NCBI RefSeq assembly: GCF_030272615.1
Contig: NC_081412.1
Span: 25,698,501-25,762,500, forward strand
Direction of reading: 5' to 3'
Source of the DNA: Cryptomeria japonica
Taxonomy: Eukaryota; Streptophyta; Pinopsida; Cupressales; Cupressaceae
DNA: 64,000 nucleotides
Shown: positions 1-13,700 of the stretch, piece by piece
Numbering within the stretch: the stretch's first letter is position 1
How the letters are laid out: each line of letters opens with the position of its first letter
Notes under the pieces: generated by a model
Seen by the model: the letters and a program-made list of their open reading frames with translations, nothing else
What the model was told of the DNA's origin: nothing
Databases searched by the model: none
Position numbers and translations under genes: made by a program

Positions 1-770
1 ACCTACCTTCCTATCCTCTACCCTCTATCCTCCATCCACCTTTCATACCCCATGCACATCTCCTCATAACCTACCACTTCCATGTCCCTTACCTTACATC
101 CCATCTTCTAACCTATAGCATTACCTACCTAACCCTCTCCCCATCCTAGTATACTCATCCACTACCCTTCATCTACATTTAGACCTACCTTTGCCCACAT
201 CTACATCTTCCACCCTCCTATCTCCATACCTACCTACTTAATTATTCCCATTTCCCACCTTTATTCCTAATTACTTTCTTCCTACCTACACCTTTCCATC
301 TTATCATCTACCCCCATCCTAGCCTACCCATATCCTATCCCTATCCTAACCTACCACCCTACCACCATACCCTTTTCCTTTACCTACCACACTGCACCCA
401 AACCCTTCCTTATCATCTCCCCCGCCTTTCCATCTTATCATTTACCCCCATCCTAGCCTACCCATATCCCATCCCTATCCTACCCTACCACCATACCCTT
501 TTCCTTTACCTACCACACTGCACCCAAACCCTTCCTTATCATCTGCCCCCCCCACTTTACCGCCTTCCTTACCCCCTTTATCCCCCTTCCTAACTCCTAC
601 CTCCCACTGCAACACTTCCTATAACCTCATATCCACTTTCAATTACCCCTTATACCTCCCACATCCTAAACCTCCCTACCCCTTCGTAGCCCCACGTATC
701 TCCTATTTTCCTTCATTATCCACACCCTTATGTCTCCCTTTCTTCCAACAACCCATTCCCCCTCTTTCTC
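1..770. repeat. pyrimidine-rich low-complexity tract
   Basis: The plus strand is almost entirely C and T with interspersed A (CCTACC, CCATCC, TTCCAT words) and almost no G. No coding potential is visible. It sits directly upstream of the promoter-like part of E-family copy E0, in the place where E1, E2 and E3 carry their hairpin arrays, so it may be the diverged or replaced 5' part of E0. Confidence 0.8.
291..543. repeat. direct duplication in pyrimidine tract
   Basis: Two near-identical copies, 291 to about 422 and 425-543, both run from CCTTTCCATCTTATCAT through ACTGCACCCAAACCC to CTTATCATC. Copy 1 carries a short extra CTACCACC-type insertion. The offset is about 134 bp. This looks like a recent tandem duplication. 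Confidence 0.8.
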
Positions 771-2594
771 AATTTTGTTTATACTAGATCAAGTCGGCCT
801 TGCATCCCAAAGACATGTCTCTACCCTAGGCCACATATATAAAGGAGTTCATTAGATCATTCTAACATCAAAACAAAACATCATCTTTTCTATCAGTGAA
901 TTTTGTAAGCAGCTCCAACAGTCAGCGAAAGGAATTCAATCATTAGCAAGGCAAATTTACCAAAGAAGCAATAATATGGCGAAATAAGACTTTGAAGGTG
1001 CAGACCTGATGATCAAGGACGACAGATTTCATCATTAGACAACTCAAATTCACCCGTAGACAATAAGGATACTTCCTGGACAGTGAATTCACTTATCAAA
1101 AGGAGGAATCTCCCCTATAGAAACACATATCAGACTTGCAAATGTAGAATAAGAAATCATGTCAAAGTGGGAGTGTATAAAGGTTATATATCATGTGAGA
1201 TTGATACCCATTTGTTTGTTTTGCATGAAGAAAGGAAATAAATCAAAAGGACTAGGTTGGAGGAAGATTGGAGTAAGGATATAAAGGAAGAGATCATGCA
1301 ATCACCTTAAGGCAAGCAAGCAAGGATGGAAGAAGGACCCAGCTACATCAATAATTTTCATCATCATCATCACATTAAGCAATTGAATAATGTTGAGTAT
1401 CAAGAGATATCTCTCAACATCCCTTCATGATGATGAATCAACTCAAGTCTACAAAGCGCAAGATTGAGGTGGCATCCCAGTCACTACTTCACAAATTCGA
1501 AGGTTCCACATCAGCATGTCTAGATACAATGTACTTGGCTCACCAGTGATGGCACAAACTTTGATGCACCTACCCCTGTTTCCTATTGTTTCTCCAATAT
1601 TGAATGTAATTTTCTCATTGGCTAAAGGAGTTTGTTATAACAAACCCTAATTAGGGTTTCTATCTTGTAATCCTAGCCATTGATTGTAAATCAATAAGAG
1701 CCATTGAAATGTAAGGAGCTCTCTATATTAAGCTTTGGCTCTTCATTTGTAATGGTTAATAGTTAGGAGTTAGCAAAAGAGAGAGTCAATAATTAGTAGC
1801 TCAATAGTAGATAGCATTTTAGAGTAGAGTAGAAAGAGAAGGGAAAGATTGTTGTCAAGACATTGTTGCAAAAGACACGTAAACTTCATTGAAGGAATTC
1901 TGAATTCTATGTGTTGATTCTACAATTTGCATGGTCTCTATACTTCTCAAATTTTATTTCATGTTATTAGATGAATGGAAGAAATTTGTATGATCAATGG
2001 TGAAATTTGTATATCCATACTACTAGCGGTTTGTTGATTGTAAACTTGCCTTGCGTAGTCAACTGGAATCATTCAACTTAAGCTTAACTTCAATTATCGC
2101 TTCTTCATTGATATGCATCAACCTGACGGTGTCTATGCTTGTAGTGGTGATCTGAACATCATAAAGCTATCCTTAGAAGATCGCACTAACCTTGTGGAGA
2201 TGATCATAGCATGTTAAAGCAAGACCTAGTTAGAGTTTCATCAAAGGTCATCCATTGCTCCTACATTCTTAGTGTTAGAATTAGATCCCTCTCCAACCCT
2301 TATCCTTTTTTTTCCTTTTTAAAAATAGGACCAGTAAAGTCTCACGTTCCAGTGATATCCAAAGCAAATCAGACGCTTAGATGTTCGAATGTAAGTCCTC
2401 TTGTGATTCCAGCAAATCACATCATATCGCAAGAGCTTATCCACAAGTAGAGAACCTACATACAAGAACCTTGGAGTTGCCTCGATTGATCCTTCGGCGA
2501 AATCTTCAGCATTCGGGGAAACTTTGTTCAAGATAGGATAAGATACCTTGGTATTTTATTCTGTGTTCGCATGTGCATGAAAAACACATCAACA
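771..2594 (+). mobile_element. E-family element, partial 3' part (E0)
   Basis: A diverged member of the E family seen three more times in this window. Shared landmarks, in order, are an AAGTCGGCC box (791-799), a TATA box in CACATATATAAAGG (about 834-846), a stretch beginning GAGGTGGCATCCCAGTCA that matches E3 in reverse, the palindrome at 1642-1659, a second TATA-like CTCTATATTAAG (about 1721), TCTTCATTTGTAA, and the terminal ACACATCAACA at 2594. No long frame lies between the two promoters. The 5' end (TGTTGTGAC) is not in the window. The flank after the CA end is GGTAC, whose partner cannot be checked. Confidence 0.7.
1642..1659. promoter_or_regulatory. double-telobox palindrome, E0
   Basis: Perfect 18-bp palindrome AAACCCTAATTAGGGTTT, two telobox motifs (AAACCCTA) head to head. 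It lies about 80 bp upstream of the second TATA-like box. The same palindrome occurs at the equivalent place in E1, E2 and E3. Confidence 0.75.
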
Positions 2595-4656
2595 GGTACT
2601 TGTGTATTTTGTAGTATGAAATCAAGTTTCCGTAGGTACCGTTATGTTGTTGGATTCATTTGAGAAACCTTGTTGTAGTTGAAGACTCTTGTTAATGAAC
2701 TTGGCTCCGTGATTGTATTCTAACCACATTTGATTACTGATACTACAATTGAGGTGTGTTTTTAGAGTATGTTGTTTTTCTCTCAAGAGGGTTTTCCCCA
2801 CATAAAACTGTGTTATGGTTTATTGTTGTTTTGTATGATTATTTACATACTCTAAATGTGCATTTAATAATTGACAATTGTAACTGACTAATAAGGGTTT
2901 GAAGAAATTTTGCATCATCTCCCCTACTTAGATTGGTGTAGGAAGCTGTTTCCACTTGCTGAGCTTCCTTTCACTAGCTGCCCTCATCATGAAAATTGGA
3001 CCCTTTTGCCTTTATTATCAGCCATGAAGATGTGAAGCTGCATATTCCGATGAAACATTGTTGGTCTTTTGGTAGTGAAGGAGAAATTTGTGTGATTATA
3101 GGTGGTTCACTTGACTGATTCGTATTTGGAGCGCAGCAAAAACCTGTGCAATGGTAGTTGTAATTTTTTCACACTCCATAAAGATGGTTTATAGAGTTTT
3201 TGGAATTCAACTATGCAAGTTTTTTAGCATAAATGTTTCGAAATACACTAACTGATCCATTATCTGGATGAGAAAAGAAAATCAGATTACATGTGATGAT
3301 GGATTATTGATTGTGTTTCAAAATGCTGATAATAAAAAATAACATAGTTAAATACCAAAAGCTCTCTAAATTAACATATACAATGCAAATGCTGTTAAAC
3401 TATGCATATTTGGCAGATTACCATGTCAGATAAATAATACCAATAATCCAGATGTTTAATGCCTGTTATTAATATTTTAATGTATTTTTACTTTCATATT
3501 AAGTATGGTGTTTATAAAACTATGGGCTTATTAACTTGTGAAGAAAGTAGTATATAAATATTAAGATTTTACTAGAAGCTAAACATTATTTCATCTGTAA
3601 AACTATTGTATTGTGTATTATAAATGTGGTGAGAGTCAATCTGCTTGCTGTTAATTTTATAAAATGTTCTCATCCGATACTCTTAGATTATCTCATTAAT
3701 ATTCTTTAGTGTGGTTGCATGTTAGAAGTCATTGGTAGCACATAATTTTGACATGATCTTTTTTGATATAAAATTATATTTTTGAAGTCATGGATAACAA
3801 AGGCTGCAAAGATGTATTTATTTATGTTTTTTATATATTTATTGTATAGATGAACCCAAAACAAACCCAGCCCCAAATTTTTTTTGGTGTACCGGCATAT
3901 CTGAATCTCTTTACCTGTACTTGAACCTGGATCCAAACCAGTAACTCAGTTAAAAAAAATGTTTTCATGCTTGAAGAATGTCCTAAAATTGTTGATTCAG
4001 ATTGTTTGGTTCTTTTCCCTTGCACTCTTATTGTACTGGCATTCCTTCAACTTGCATGGTTTCGTAAGTAGTGAATAGCATATCATGACACAATTTATAC
4101 TTGTCATTAGCTTTCTCTTTGTTGTAGTTAATGTGGTTTTGATAGGGTCCAAAATTGAGCAGATTGTGTAGCATAAAGGGAATCTCTTTTCCATCACATT
4201 TCAAGACAATCTTAGTTTTTTTTTTCTAAGAGTGTCAATGAATAAGCATTGGGTGAAGTTCATACTTGTTTACCCATTATCTATATCCATATTTTAGGTT
4301 GTACTGTCAACTTATACTTTACATATTTTAGTCTTAGTTTGTATTTATTTTTGGATCTCTTGCCTGGATGCACACAATGGAGTGGTGGAAGGGGAAGGGG
4401 AAAGGAGAGAGTGGATAGGCATAAGAAGTAGCAGAATGGAAAGGTGGGCAAAATGCCATACAAGATTAAATGAAGATAATTTTATGTATATTTTGAAATC
4501 TCTTTAGATAGTTGATCTGAAATGATGAAGCTGCAAGAGCTTATGATTTAGAATATTAGCTGTCGACTACCTTTGGATTTATCTGTAGGCTTTTGTGCAT
4601 ATGCATTTTTATGAACTATTATGTGGCACCCATGTTTTACAGTTTTTGAATATCAG
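2595..4656. other. no gene seen; AT-rich, probably host-gene intron
   Basis: No recognisable exon, RNA gene or complete element is seen. A GTACC/GTAACTCAG motif cluster at about 3885-3950 resembles the ends of hAT derivatives such as 5617-6388, but no matching partner end was found. Because the exon at 4657 opens in mid-protein behind an AG acceptor, this stretch is probably the 3' part of another intron. Confidence 0.5.
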
Positions 4657-4734
4657 GTACAGTATCCTGGATTACAGCAGAAGCTGAGGGTAGACATCAC
4701 AACCATGACTTTCCTTTCACATGCCATTACATGG
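4657..4734 (+). CDS. ABC1 kinase, first visible exon
   Basis: 26 codons, phase 0 at both ends, between ATCAG and GTAGCA. It reads VQYPGLQQKL at its start and ends HAITW. The VQYPGL motif follows the invariant lysine region in ABC1 proteins, so at least one upstream exon is missing from the window. The next exon is 24,469 bp away. Confidence 0.85.
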
Positions 4735-7700
4735 GTAGCAATTTTTACCTGTTATTGACAACTGAATCAGGTTTTTCTTTCTTGGTAAAGATTGTGACTT
4801 GTACTAAAACCTGAAGTAAAAGTATTCTTTCAATAACTCTGCTCTGAGAAAGAGCTTAACATATACAGTTCTTTTTTTGGGTCCATTTTACTGCACATTC
4901 CTCATAAATAATTAGATCTTGTTTTTCTTTTTGTGTTTCTGAAGTTGTTCTATTTCTTTATCGAAAACATTTTAGTGTTATTTTCAATATCATGGTATGT
5001 GCAATAATTTTGAAGTAATAGAATTGAATAAAGGGTAGTATGGTGTCAACTGAATCTCCATTAGTATTGTAATATATAGGTTCAGCACTTATACTCGTTT
5101 CTTTTTTATCAACATTAGACCACAATATATTTATCATTTTCATCAAGTTTTTCTGTAACTTAATAAATTCTATCATAGTTTATCGCCTTTTTAAAATCAT
5201 ATTCTATGGTAGTGAGCTATATATTTGTCATTAAATGTTCAGATCTGTTAGGAATTTTTCAATAATGGAAGAACAGTTTGATTTTATGCGTTTTATGTTT
5301 GCGAAACCCTTTCACGGTCTTATCCATAGTTTAAAAGTTTGTGATTCAGCAAAAACTTGGCAAACCCAAACTTGACCCAGCAACTTGGCAAAAAACTGTA
5401 AAATCTGTACCAAATTTCTGAGCTTAAAAAAATGCATATATTTACAAAATAATCCTAAAAAGGTGCATAAAACTGAATTTAGAGAACTGATAAGTAGATA
5501 TTCATTCATTTATAGATTGAAAACAAGTTCAATACGGATTATAGTAAAATATGATCACAAATTACAAATCCACATTAATGTTTTATAATTTTTTTCCATA
5601 AAATAAAACTTTTAAGCTAAGTTACCGGGTACTGCTGGTAAAGCCCAGGTATGTGTACTGGTACGGTCCTGGTATCACTACTGTCTAGGTACAGCCCCGA
5701 GTACACCCAAGGTACAGCAAACTTGGGCTCCCAGACAGTACTCAGGGCTGTACCCAGGCATAGTTTGATACATTAAAACCTTAGTTTCACTCTTCATCAC
5801 TTTGGGTATGCCATTTCCTTTATCCATCCAGTCCTAGTTGTATCATAACTTTGTAACAACATTTAATATCAGAATATGCCAGCTAGCAAGCAATTAAATA
5901 TCATTTCAGTCGCATTTGTGAGCTATACTTGTGAACATTGGGTTATTAAACTTTATATCAGCATTAGTGAGATTGATTTCTGTTGATTTACATTATGCAA
6001 GGGTTTGCCGAGCAGGAGCATATTGAAGAGCTGAAACAACAAGAACATATGTAGCAGCTGTTTGTTTATGTTTTGTGAAATTGATTTCCTTGTATTGTTA
6101 ATGATTTGGCATTTTGTCAAATGTTTGCAAAATGAAATTGAAGCTAATGTTGATGTTGACCTTGATGCTTCTGATGAAGAAGAATATGAATATTAAGTAT
6201 CGATTGTAATTTGAATTTTCATTGTGTACTGACATTTTGGGAGTTGAGTATTTTCTTTTCTGCAAATTATGCATATAGGATATATATATGTATGTGTGTG
6301 TGTGTTCTTGTACTTGTACCCAAGGGACAAAGTTTTTGTCGTACTCTTATATCAGGTTTTGGTTCCCATAACTGAACTGGCAACTAAGCTTTTAAGTGGC
6401 TGTTGGGTGCCCTCAAAATGGATGGTAATGATTTTGCTTGAGGAAGAATATCTTCCTTGGTCATATTATTGGCAACTGTATCCAATGAAGCCCCAATTGT
6501 TGTGTCAGCCTTGCCTTCCCCCTTCTCTAATGCTGCTATATCTGCTGTTCCTCGCTCATGATCAACAATCTCATCCATCGAAAAGAGGGGCTATATATCA
6601 TTGTCAATCCATTTTGAATGTGGATATATGTCATCAAGGTCAATGACATTTTGTGTTTCCCTTCCCCCCATCTTTTTGGTATATAGATGAAGGTTGTGTT
6701 GCACGAAAACTAGGTCACTCATGCAATTTTGAGGTCAATTTGTTGCACTTATTGGTGTGAATGGCTTGAAATGTGCTCAAATTGCACTCATACCAAGAAG
6801 TGCTGCAGGGCTAGGATAGAATGCAGATGAACTCTTGAAGATCAGGTGTTTTTGCACCATTTTCTTTCAACCACAAATTTACAAGGACAAAATTAATAAC
6901 TTTGTGAGTGATTTGGTAAACGATGGATAATCTAAAATTTAACTTTTTCTAAAAACTTAGTTGACAATGAGCATTAAATATATATTTATTACTTGGTCGC
7001 ACAATCATTCGTTTTTGAATGCATGGAGGTGAAAAAAACCACTTGGCTTCTACAAGTTTGTAAAGATGTAACTTGTCCAAGATTGGGTCTCTAAGTTTTT
7101 CATTAGGGACCATTGTTTCAATGTATTTGTTGAGGCCATTCATGACCTCCTCATCAGCCCTAAAGGTATAAGAGAAGAAAAACTTAAGGTTCAACTGGTA
7201 GGCAGCCACATAAATTTGTTGGTTAACTTGTTTATTCCATCTATGGTCATTAATGCACCAAATGGGTTCGTACTTTTTCCACTTGACCCATAAAAATATA
7301 ATATTACCTCCTGCCTTGTCAATGGCATCATATAGAAAACCCCATTGGTTTTTTTATTTTCTCATCATTAACTTCTTGTGACATTTTCACACATCGCACC
7401 ATTACAAATGGGTACCCCCTCTTTTTTCACTTCTTAGTTTAGTTGTATTAGCTTAGTTTCCTTAGTTTGGCAACATTTTTTGGGTTTCTCAGTTTCTTAG
7501 CTCTTAGAAAGAGGTGATGTCTTGTCAATCTGGATGGGAAAACATTGTTCAATCCATGGGAAAACATTGTTCTCAAGTTTTTTTGTCTTGATCACAATGT
7601 GTTTGTTTTTCAGGTTTAAGGTTAGAGGTGATGTACAAGCATGTTTTAATCAGCTGACGGGAGGACTCAACCGCATGGAAGGGACAACATAAAGACAAGG

Positions 7701-10700
7701 ATTCAATGATTGCAAGATCAAGGTCCAAGTCATCAAGGAACAATGATGTGAATAGAAGAAGAGGAAACAAATTCAGGACATGATAAGGATAAGGAAATCC
7801 AAGATTAAGGTCGAGAGGTTGCGATCAACATGGAGCTTTTCACAGAGTAAGACACTCAAAGCATTAAGGAAAAAATAATTACAGATGAGGGATGGAGTAC
7901 CTTAACAATGCAAGGAAAGAAGATGGCTTTCTTATCACGTGCCTCATTCTGTTCTGGAGTCTTGTCTGCCATTGAATCCACTGGGTCTGAAGAATCTAAA
8001 TCCTTCCCTCTATTCCTTAGTACTTCTGAAAATGTGTCCTCTTCCGGCACTATCAGAATCTGAAACTGCTGCCTCTTCTGTTCTCGGTTGTAGTATTTGA
8101 CGTCTCTGTCACTCATGGAGACTTCCGAATCCATTGAAACTCACAGGCTGGCAGGAAAACCAACTTTGATACCACTGTAATATCCCAGTTATTTTTTGTT
8201 TGTTTTTTAGGCCAATAATAATCATCCACAAACAAATAACTTGTTAAGGTTAGAAAGCATAATAAACTGAAACTTGCTGAAAAAGCAACCCTTCCACTTT
8301 CTGATCACCAAGTGCCCAATATGGGAAGGTGAGAGCATACGGTGAAGAGGGGATCTTTAGATCTCAAATCTGCTGAAAGAAGAAGTGAAATACAATACTG
8401 GGCGGCAAGCCAGCCCCTTTTGCTTATCCAGTGGGAAAACAAGAGACTTGGTGGTAAACTGGCCAAGAGGAACACACAAAGGCACAAATCACTCGATCGC
8501 GATATTTCAGCGGGAGGACTGAAATTACAAAACAATCTCAACTCAACTGCTTATGCAGCGGGAGGACCATTAAAATCAAGCATCACTCGACCACTTATGC
8601 AGTGGGAGGACTGAATTACAATTTACTTGAAAACAGGCGGCAAGCCAACCTCTTCCACTTTCGAGCAGGGTGAGAGTTACAAGCCATAATTGGTTAGTAG
8701 TACTACTACTTAACCTTGCAATAATTAAGATAGTGTGAGATGAGATGTCTCAACTCAACTGCTTATGCAGCGGGAGGACCATTAAAATCAAGCATCACTC
8801 GACCACTTATGCAGTGGGAGGACTGAATTACAATTTACTTGAAAACAGGAGGCAAGCCAACCTCTTCCACTTTCGAGTAGGGTGAGAGTTACAAGATGCT
8901 AAAAACTTACAAGATGCATTGCCAGTGGTAGGAAGGATGAGCCAATACCTAGAATGATGGAATTGCCTGGCCAAGTGGTATGAGCAAAATACACTTTCAG
9001 CAGCTCCACGACCAGCAACCCAAAAACACTCCAATCTCACACAAAACACTCCACAATCTGCAACTCACTCACCAACACCACTGGAAATACATAGATACAG
9101 CTAGGTACTATCTTGCAAGTACGAAACTGAGACTTAGCTAGGAAGCCACACTTCAAAGCTCAGGTTTTTCAATCACCAATTCGGCAACATAACGATGCAA
9201 ATTTTTAAGATGCCACAAAATGGAGCCTAGGGCTCTTATTTATAACTCCTAACTCCCCAAAACCAAATGCAAATGCTCACAAATTCGCCCAAATTCAACT
9301 TTTCCATTTGCATTTCCTTTTCCTAAGGATGGCACCATACTTCGACAAATAATCACGCCAAGTTAGTTAAGGACCACGACTTGACTTAGCAAACATGTGT
9401 GGTGAATAAAATAATATCTCCATTATAAGCACTTAGGAGATATTATGCACCATTTCCAAAGCCAATAAATCAGTAGTAAAAATAATCAAATTAATTAAAT
9501 ATTAAACCTTAGGATAAGTAAATAATATTTAATTATATCACTTATGACTCCAATACTGATTATTGTCGAAACCAGGATGAAACTGAGCAAGGAAGACCAC
9601 TGAACTGTTGCAGGATCAGGACCCTATCCACTGCCAAAAATAGAAACATGCCATTCTGCCACTTACTAAAAATAGATACTGTCCTTCCCTTGAGCTCGTG
9701 GCAACCCGGTGATGAAGTCCATGGAAATACTTTCCCATTTGTTACCAGGAATAGGCAAGGGTTGTAAGAAACAAGCTGGCAGAGTGTGCTCGTCTTTGTT
9801 TCTCTGACATGTGTGACACTCCTTAATGTACTTCAAGACATCATTTTTAAGTCCTTTCCAAGAGAATCTCTCTCGGATCTCCAAAAAAAGTTGCAAATTT
9901 CTTAAATCTAAAATCAACCCACCTAACATTTTGGTCTCAAAGGCCCCCAGTTTTAATTTTATGACCATACAAGCTCATATGATATGTTATTTTAATATAT
10001 TTTTTTATGGAGCGATATAGTTGGCAGCATAGATGGAACACTCGCAGAGTACTTGACGAGTTTCAAAAACTCGCAGAAAGCTCTGCGAGTTTTTATGACT
10101 TTAACTCGCAGCAAAAACTCGCCGAGTTTTTGCAAAAAACTTGCTGAGTAATCGCCAAGTTTTTTGCAAAAACTCGGCGAGTTTCTTTAAAAAACTCGGC
10201 AAGTTTCTTTAAAAAACTCGGCTACACTAAAAAAAGAGGCCCAAACATGTCAAAAAATTATCAATTTTTGTTTTTTTAGGTCAGTTTCATTCTCTTCATT
10301 AGAATATACACATGAAATATAACATTTAAGTATAAGTGGCATTTCAATATGTCTTTTTCCTTTCTTATAGTTTATACTTTAGAACACCCGACAGGGAGCG
10401 CGCAAGGGGCAATGCCCCTTGACCCCAACTTGGGGGTGCTGCCCCCAAACCTCTATCAAAAAATATAGGGGGAAACTGCGCTGATGGAAGTAGGGAAAAT
10501 TTAACCTCCGAGTCTGATTAGGCTCCATAAAACAACATAATTAGCATTGAAGAAATCTTGGTATTATACATTTTAGGGTTGAAAGTTTGAAACTATGAGT
10601 ATGAATGATGAAATTTCAAATATTGCGCGTTTGTAGATCTCCACCAAGATCTACACCTATCTCTCTACCCCTCTTTTTCTCACCCTCAGACCCTGGCGAG

Positions 10701-13700
10701 GGGTGCTACTTTCAACCTAAGTTTAATCTGCAGATGCTTGGTGGCAAAGTTTGGGTGAAATACCCCAAATCTCAAAAAATTTGCCCTCAAAATCTTATAT
10801 CAACCTTGTAGTTCATCCAGTTGTGAGCACAATTAGAGCTTGTTTGAAGCCATCGACATGAAGAAGAGGAGCAAGCTAGCTCAAAAACACGTCAATGACC
10901 TTGTCTTTGTGCAATATAATCTTCGATTGCAGGTAAGGAAGGTAGAGGAAGTAGCAGGTGGTCCACTTGACTTGGATGATATAGATGCTTACAGTGATTG
11001 GACATCACAAGAGCAGCCTCCATTGTTTTCTGAGGATGACAACACTGATTTGGAGAGGCAAGCTATGGAGGAGGAGGGGGCTGGATTTGGTTTCATGCTG
11101 GATGACATTGAGGAGGAAGAGGATGATGAGGAGTCATTGCCAGTGCCACAAACAGGTGGAGACATAGCTTCATCCAGGATGGAGGATTAGCCAGCCATAC
11201 CGAGTGAGGAGGCATAGTCATGCCCACTGCAGACTTCTAGGACTAGACCCTCTAGTTTTACCTCTCCTCTAGTTTTAGCTAGAGCTGGGAAGAGGAAGTT
11301 GTAATTGTAATTTGTAATGATGTATTTACTTTTGGTTTTACAAAAACTATTTACAATTTTGCTTCCAGCCATCAACATTCCTCATGAGGAAGCGATTTTG
11401 TAGACACTTTGCATTTAAATATATCTAGAATCAGCTTGTTTCTTTTTTGTTATCATTTATTGACTCATCGGATGCATCTTCTCATTAAATTTTGCAAAAA
11501 AATGCATTTTTTATTAAAATTAAGCATGTTTTTACGTTGTCGAGTTTTTCACCAAGTTTTTCTGAGTTTTTCCCGAGTGTTTTTCTCAGGGGCTTGGCGA
11601 GTCGAGCCGAGTCACGAGTAGTCCAACTATGGTTGCGGGACTAGTTTACAAAGGAAGTACCTCAGTTTCGTGAGCTGTTAAAAAATGGTTAAAAACCCTT
11701 GTTTTATTTCAATTATCGTAACCGCTCACAAAATTTTATGGCCCCAAGATGCTTGGTTAACCCGCAGTCAATTTATTCAAAAGTAGCTGCAGGAGAAATT
11801 AACAATTTCTCAATTTCTCTATAGTTTATATACAACAATTTAAAACATTTGAAGATGTTTTAAATCATTTTGAGAGCAGCAATTTCATGTGAATGTGAAA
11901 GGGTTATTTCATTCTTGAAAGTGAAGCGGTTACAAAAACTGAAAAGGCTGATTGAAGAGTCTTTAAAAATGTAATTAATAGATTATGGAAAGGAGGAGGA
12001 AAAAGGGGGAAAGGCAAATAGTTTTCTTTTCAGCACTGTTTTATTGTACAAGGGTATGGAGTATATGAACTCACATTTTGACATTGAAGGAATAAAGAGG
12101 ATGTTTCCGAGTCTTTGAATTTATTAATGTTTTCTTTAAATTGCAATGAATTATGCTTTTTTTGTAATTACTTTCAGTGTTATTTTGTTATATCGGGTTG
12201 TGTATGTATTTGATTCTGAAGCTTTGAATTTAGATTCAATCATTTGTTGAAAAGGGTCTGCTGCTCTTTCTTTCCTTGGATATCATTTGTGAGTGTGGGA
12301 ATAAATAAACTGTGTTGTTTGTCTACATTCACTTCATTCTAAAATCAATCTTTTACATCTACTTTCATGGTTATGGGTAGGTGTTAGTTTGCCTTTTCTG
12401 CTTTCTGGTGAAAACATTCCCCGTGTTTTCGTTCATTCCACATCATTCGAAGGTAGTTGCGCCTTGTAAAATAAGCAGAGAGCACTTGCAAATAACATTG
12501 CAAGCGACTCAATTGTTGGTCAGATTGTCATTGACATGGGCAAAAGAGTATAAAACAGAAGTGACAAATCTGTTAACCAACACCATCATAACAAGGAAGA
12601 GCCAATTTGCCCACCTGTAGCTGGCATAAAATGCCTATTGTTATGTTTGATAATATTGGTTATTCGACAATGCATTGGTTGTGCAAATTAAGTTTGTTGT
12701 CACTCTTGGGTAGTTAATGTGTCAGTTGTTTGACGGTTGTGTTCATCTTGGCAACTGTCGGGTTCGTTAAATATGTTGTGTACCGCCAAGGAAGGTGGTA
12801 GGATATAGTCAGATCAATTGTAACTCCTTGGTCGGCCATCTTTGATCTTGTTCTCTGTAATAAGTTCATGTTTGAATAAAGATATATATTACTCACGTGT
12901 CTGATATGCATTGTCAATTATATTATTATTTCCTGTATTTAATTTATCAAAGATAGCGGTAAACACCACCACCTTCCACAAATCAAAGTTTTATACTCTA
13001 TCACTAGTGTGAGATCTATGCTTCATTCTGACATCAATATAGTCCCTCAATGATATAGCAACAGTGTCTATGCTTCATCCTCACAAACCTGATAAGAACA
13101 ATCTCCTCTAGTAGCACAAGCAATATCAAATATCCAACGTCAACATAAGAAATGTGCTCTACAAAACTGCTTTTATAGCTCTTCCAGGAAAATTGATTCC
13201 CTTCACTTTTGGTTTTAATTAAATAAAAGTTCCTTTTTAATCTTCCAATGTAGCATCCAAATATGAAAAGGTCCCAATTGTTTAAAATAAATCATCTTTC
13301 ACTTAATAAGTGGCCCCTATAGTCCCTTTATTAAATAAATTAAAATAAAGATAAAGTTAAATATTTAATTCTTTTTTCATTGTAGGTAAATTGTGGGATT
13401 AGGGCCCACTCCTATTATAATAACAAATAAAATAATTAAGACTACTTAAAACCCACGAATGGGGAGTACAAAGAGTAATGTTCTAGCTAAAGAGACCAAA
13501 ACAGAGCTCAAAAACTAGTAGAGTGCTTAGAGCTGAGAAGACAACATAGAAAAAATGCTACTGCAACATAGAAACTGTAGGATCAGCCACCATTCAGGTG
13601 CTCCTCAACCAGCCTTTTTGCCTATCCCCTTCCTCTTGCTCCTAGTGATGAGGGCATCCATGGTCCACTAGGTACCATCATCAACCACATCATGACCTTC

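Larger units (their letters stand above)
5609..6396. repeat. 8-bp target duplications of small hAT
   Basis: CTTTTAAG occurs at 5609-5616 and again at 6389-6396, directly flanking the element 5617-6388. Eight base pairs is the hAT target-duplication length. Confidence 0.75.
10018..11629 (+). mobile_element. internally deleted hAT element
   Basis: Outer ends TAGTTGG and CCAACTA are inverted. Both terminal regions carry many ACTCG(G/C)CGAGTTTTT words (10033-10215 and about 11535-11615), as expected of subterminal transposase-binding repeats. Inside are a GC-rich hairpin and only the C-terminal end of a transposase. No clean 8-bp target duplication was found; TATGG at both sides is suggestive only. 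Confidence 0.6.

Noticed and set aside
5700-5760. Palindromic GTAC-rich stretch as an RNA gene
   Set aside because: It falls within the subterminal region of the small hAT derivative; no tRNA or other RNA fold signature.
10018-11629. 8-bp target duplication for the deleted hAT
   Set aside because: TGGAGCGA and TGGTTGCG beside the ends match only partly; not claimed.
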